64,000 nt of DNA from DVED01 sp963838375. Lineage in GTDB: Bacteria; Cyanobacteriota; Cyanobacteriia; Cyanobacteriales; Geitlerinemataceae. A program made the translations under genes and the position numbers. Location: positions 27,816-91,815 of the forward strand of contig CAWIQY010000012.1 in NCBI GenBank assembly GCA_963838375.1, given 5' to 3'. Every line of letters begins with the position of its first letter. Position 1 is the first letter of the stretch. A model generated the notes under the pieces. That model saw nothing but the letters and a program-made list of their open reading frames with translations. It ran no database searches and was not told where the DNA came from. Positions 63,149-64,000 of the stretch are shown in pieces.

Positions 63149-64000
63149 ACGAGCGGATGCGAGTTGGAAGGTCGATCGCATTGAGTGTGGCTTTCGACAA
63201 CCATCTATTAACTGGCAAAATGACGCATTTGTTTTAAATGTTTATGTTTTTTTAAAGTTTTGAAATTATTTGCCAGTAAAATCAGTTCAATAAAGCTGTA
63301 TGAAAAGGTTAGTTCCGTACAATGATTAATTTTTTGTACGATCCAACTGTGAGCGTGAGGATAAATTATTTTAAGAGGCAAAGGATTAAGAGTATAAAGA
63401 TTCAGTAAGACTACATAGCCGAATGTGGATTCCCGCTCCTATAACTGCGCCAGTTGCATAAAAGGGCGGGAAATAAAAGTCATCACCGGCTGTAGCGGCT
63501 AATCGGTTTAACGCATAACAGAGTTACCTTTACTGGTCAACTACCTACACCTCTCTTTGAGTAGGTGTAGGCTTGCAAAATCCCCGGTATAGCTGGGTTC
63601 ACTGTATGCAATGCAAGAGTTGGTTAGGGCACCAAGATTTAGTAAGGTTATAAGGTTATACGGCTAAATATTTCCTTAATTTAGCGCTCTATAGGGTAAG
63701 CGTCGTAAATAGAAGTTACGCTTATCGTATTGCCCGTTCACGCTTATGGTGCGGCTCAGGGACTGGATTTTATCCTAAATACCGGCGTAAGCAATAATTT
63801 GGGTTATCCCTAAAAAAGTCTAATTGCTGGCTGGCAATGAGTAGCGATGCAGGAAGTGATCTGAGATCGTCAGAGATGATTTGCGTTCCACTGCTTCCTC
63901 TTTGAGGTAAGGCGGGGGGACTCTTGCCAGTTGAGTTGAAAGGGCTGTGTAAAGGAGAATGCTGTGCATGGGATTCCCGGCTTTAAACCGGGAGCTTCCA
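63149..64000. other. Non-coding tail with several hairpins, possible structured RNA
   Basis: No reading frame was supported here. Several stems are visible: TTCCCGC with GCGGGAA (about 63430-63473), CCTACACCT with AGGTGTAGG (about 63546-63573), TAAGCGT with ACGCTTA (about 63698-63724), and TCCCGGCTTT with AAACCGGGA (63973-63991) at the very end. The density of stems suggests a functional RNA or the end of an insertion element whose body lies beyond 64000. I cannot name the class. Confidence 0.4.

Noticed and set aside
63700..64000. Group II intron or tmRNA/RNase P-like RNA
   Set aside because: No domain V motif, no tRNA-like ends and none of the conserved tmRNA or RNase P blocks were found.

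Overview
The window is mostly cyanobacterial. Photosystem I psaD, NDH-1 subunit ndhM, plant-type [2Fe-2S] ferredoxins and several cyanobacteria-only families (DUF2949, DUF3155, DICT-domain kinase, Uma2) show this. However, it does not read as one continuous chromosome. From base 1 to about 47.7 kb the DNA is moderately GC-rich and packed with CGATCG/GCGATCGC (HIP1-type) words. From about 49.57 kb to the end it is AT-richer and HIP1 words are sparse. Between them lies about 1.85 kb of DNA that splices, in frame across seven GT-AG introns, into an acid-sphingomyelinase-like phosphodiesterase, which is a eukaryotic gene. The cyanobacterial genes on both sides (an M4 protease and a GIY-YIG protein) are cut exactly at its borders. 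The simplest reading is a chimeric contig or scaffold made from two cyanobacterial sources and a eukaryote.

Left block, 0-20 kb: partial GH13 amylase, small DUF2949 protein, a truncated TPR/NTPase-family protein, Uma2 protein, a GmrSD remnant, trpE and psaD (with a probable HLR1/RpaB site), a DICT-GAF histidine kinase, msrP, a degenerate beta-CASP metallo-beta-lactamase, then HlyD adaptor, RTX protein and MacB-type permease, tandem duplicated ferredoxin genes, zinc-ribbon protein, GT4 glycosyltransferase and nadK. 20-34 kb: TerB-like protein, map, SRPBCC protein, a lone fatty acyl-AMP ligase, a four-gene cassette (two-winged-helix-like protein, P-loop ATPase, unknown protein, PD-(D/E)XK nuclease) that is the best candidate for an undescribed defence-type system, a lamin-tail/RTX protein, ndhM, glutathionyl-hydroquinone reductase and ADP-ribosylglycohydrolase. 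34-47.7 kb: groESL with a perfect CIRCE operator, a ferredoxin-like protein, a LuxR-type regulator, a NYN protein, leuA, a decayed NACHT gene, thiL, an unknown membrane-anchored protein, a GST and the truncated M4 protease.

Right block: truncated GIY-YIG protein, class I aminotransferase, a 1835-residue CARDB/Calx-beta/RTX surface protein with five near-identical 366-bp repeats, a PEP-CTERM protein, two exported proteins sharing a VirB10/TrbI-like domain (one with SLH domains), a histidine kinase, a DUF3155 protein and an 850-bp structured non-coding tail.

At least eight genes carry single-base frame breaks (nadK, ndhM, leuA twice, groEL, the cassette ATPase, the lamin-tail RTX gene, the right-block histidine kinase and the VirB10-like gene). 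In nearly all, restoring one base gives the expected family length, and several of these genes are essential. Sequencing error is therefore more likely than decay, although the NACHT and GmrSD remnants have genuine deletions.
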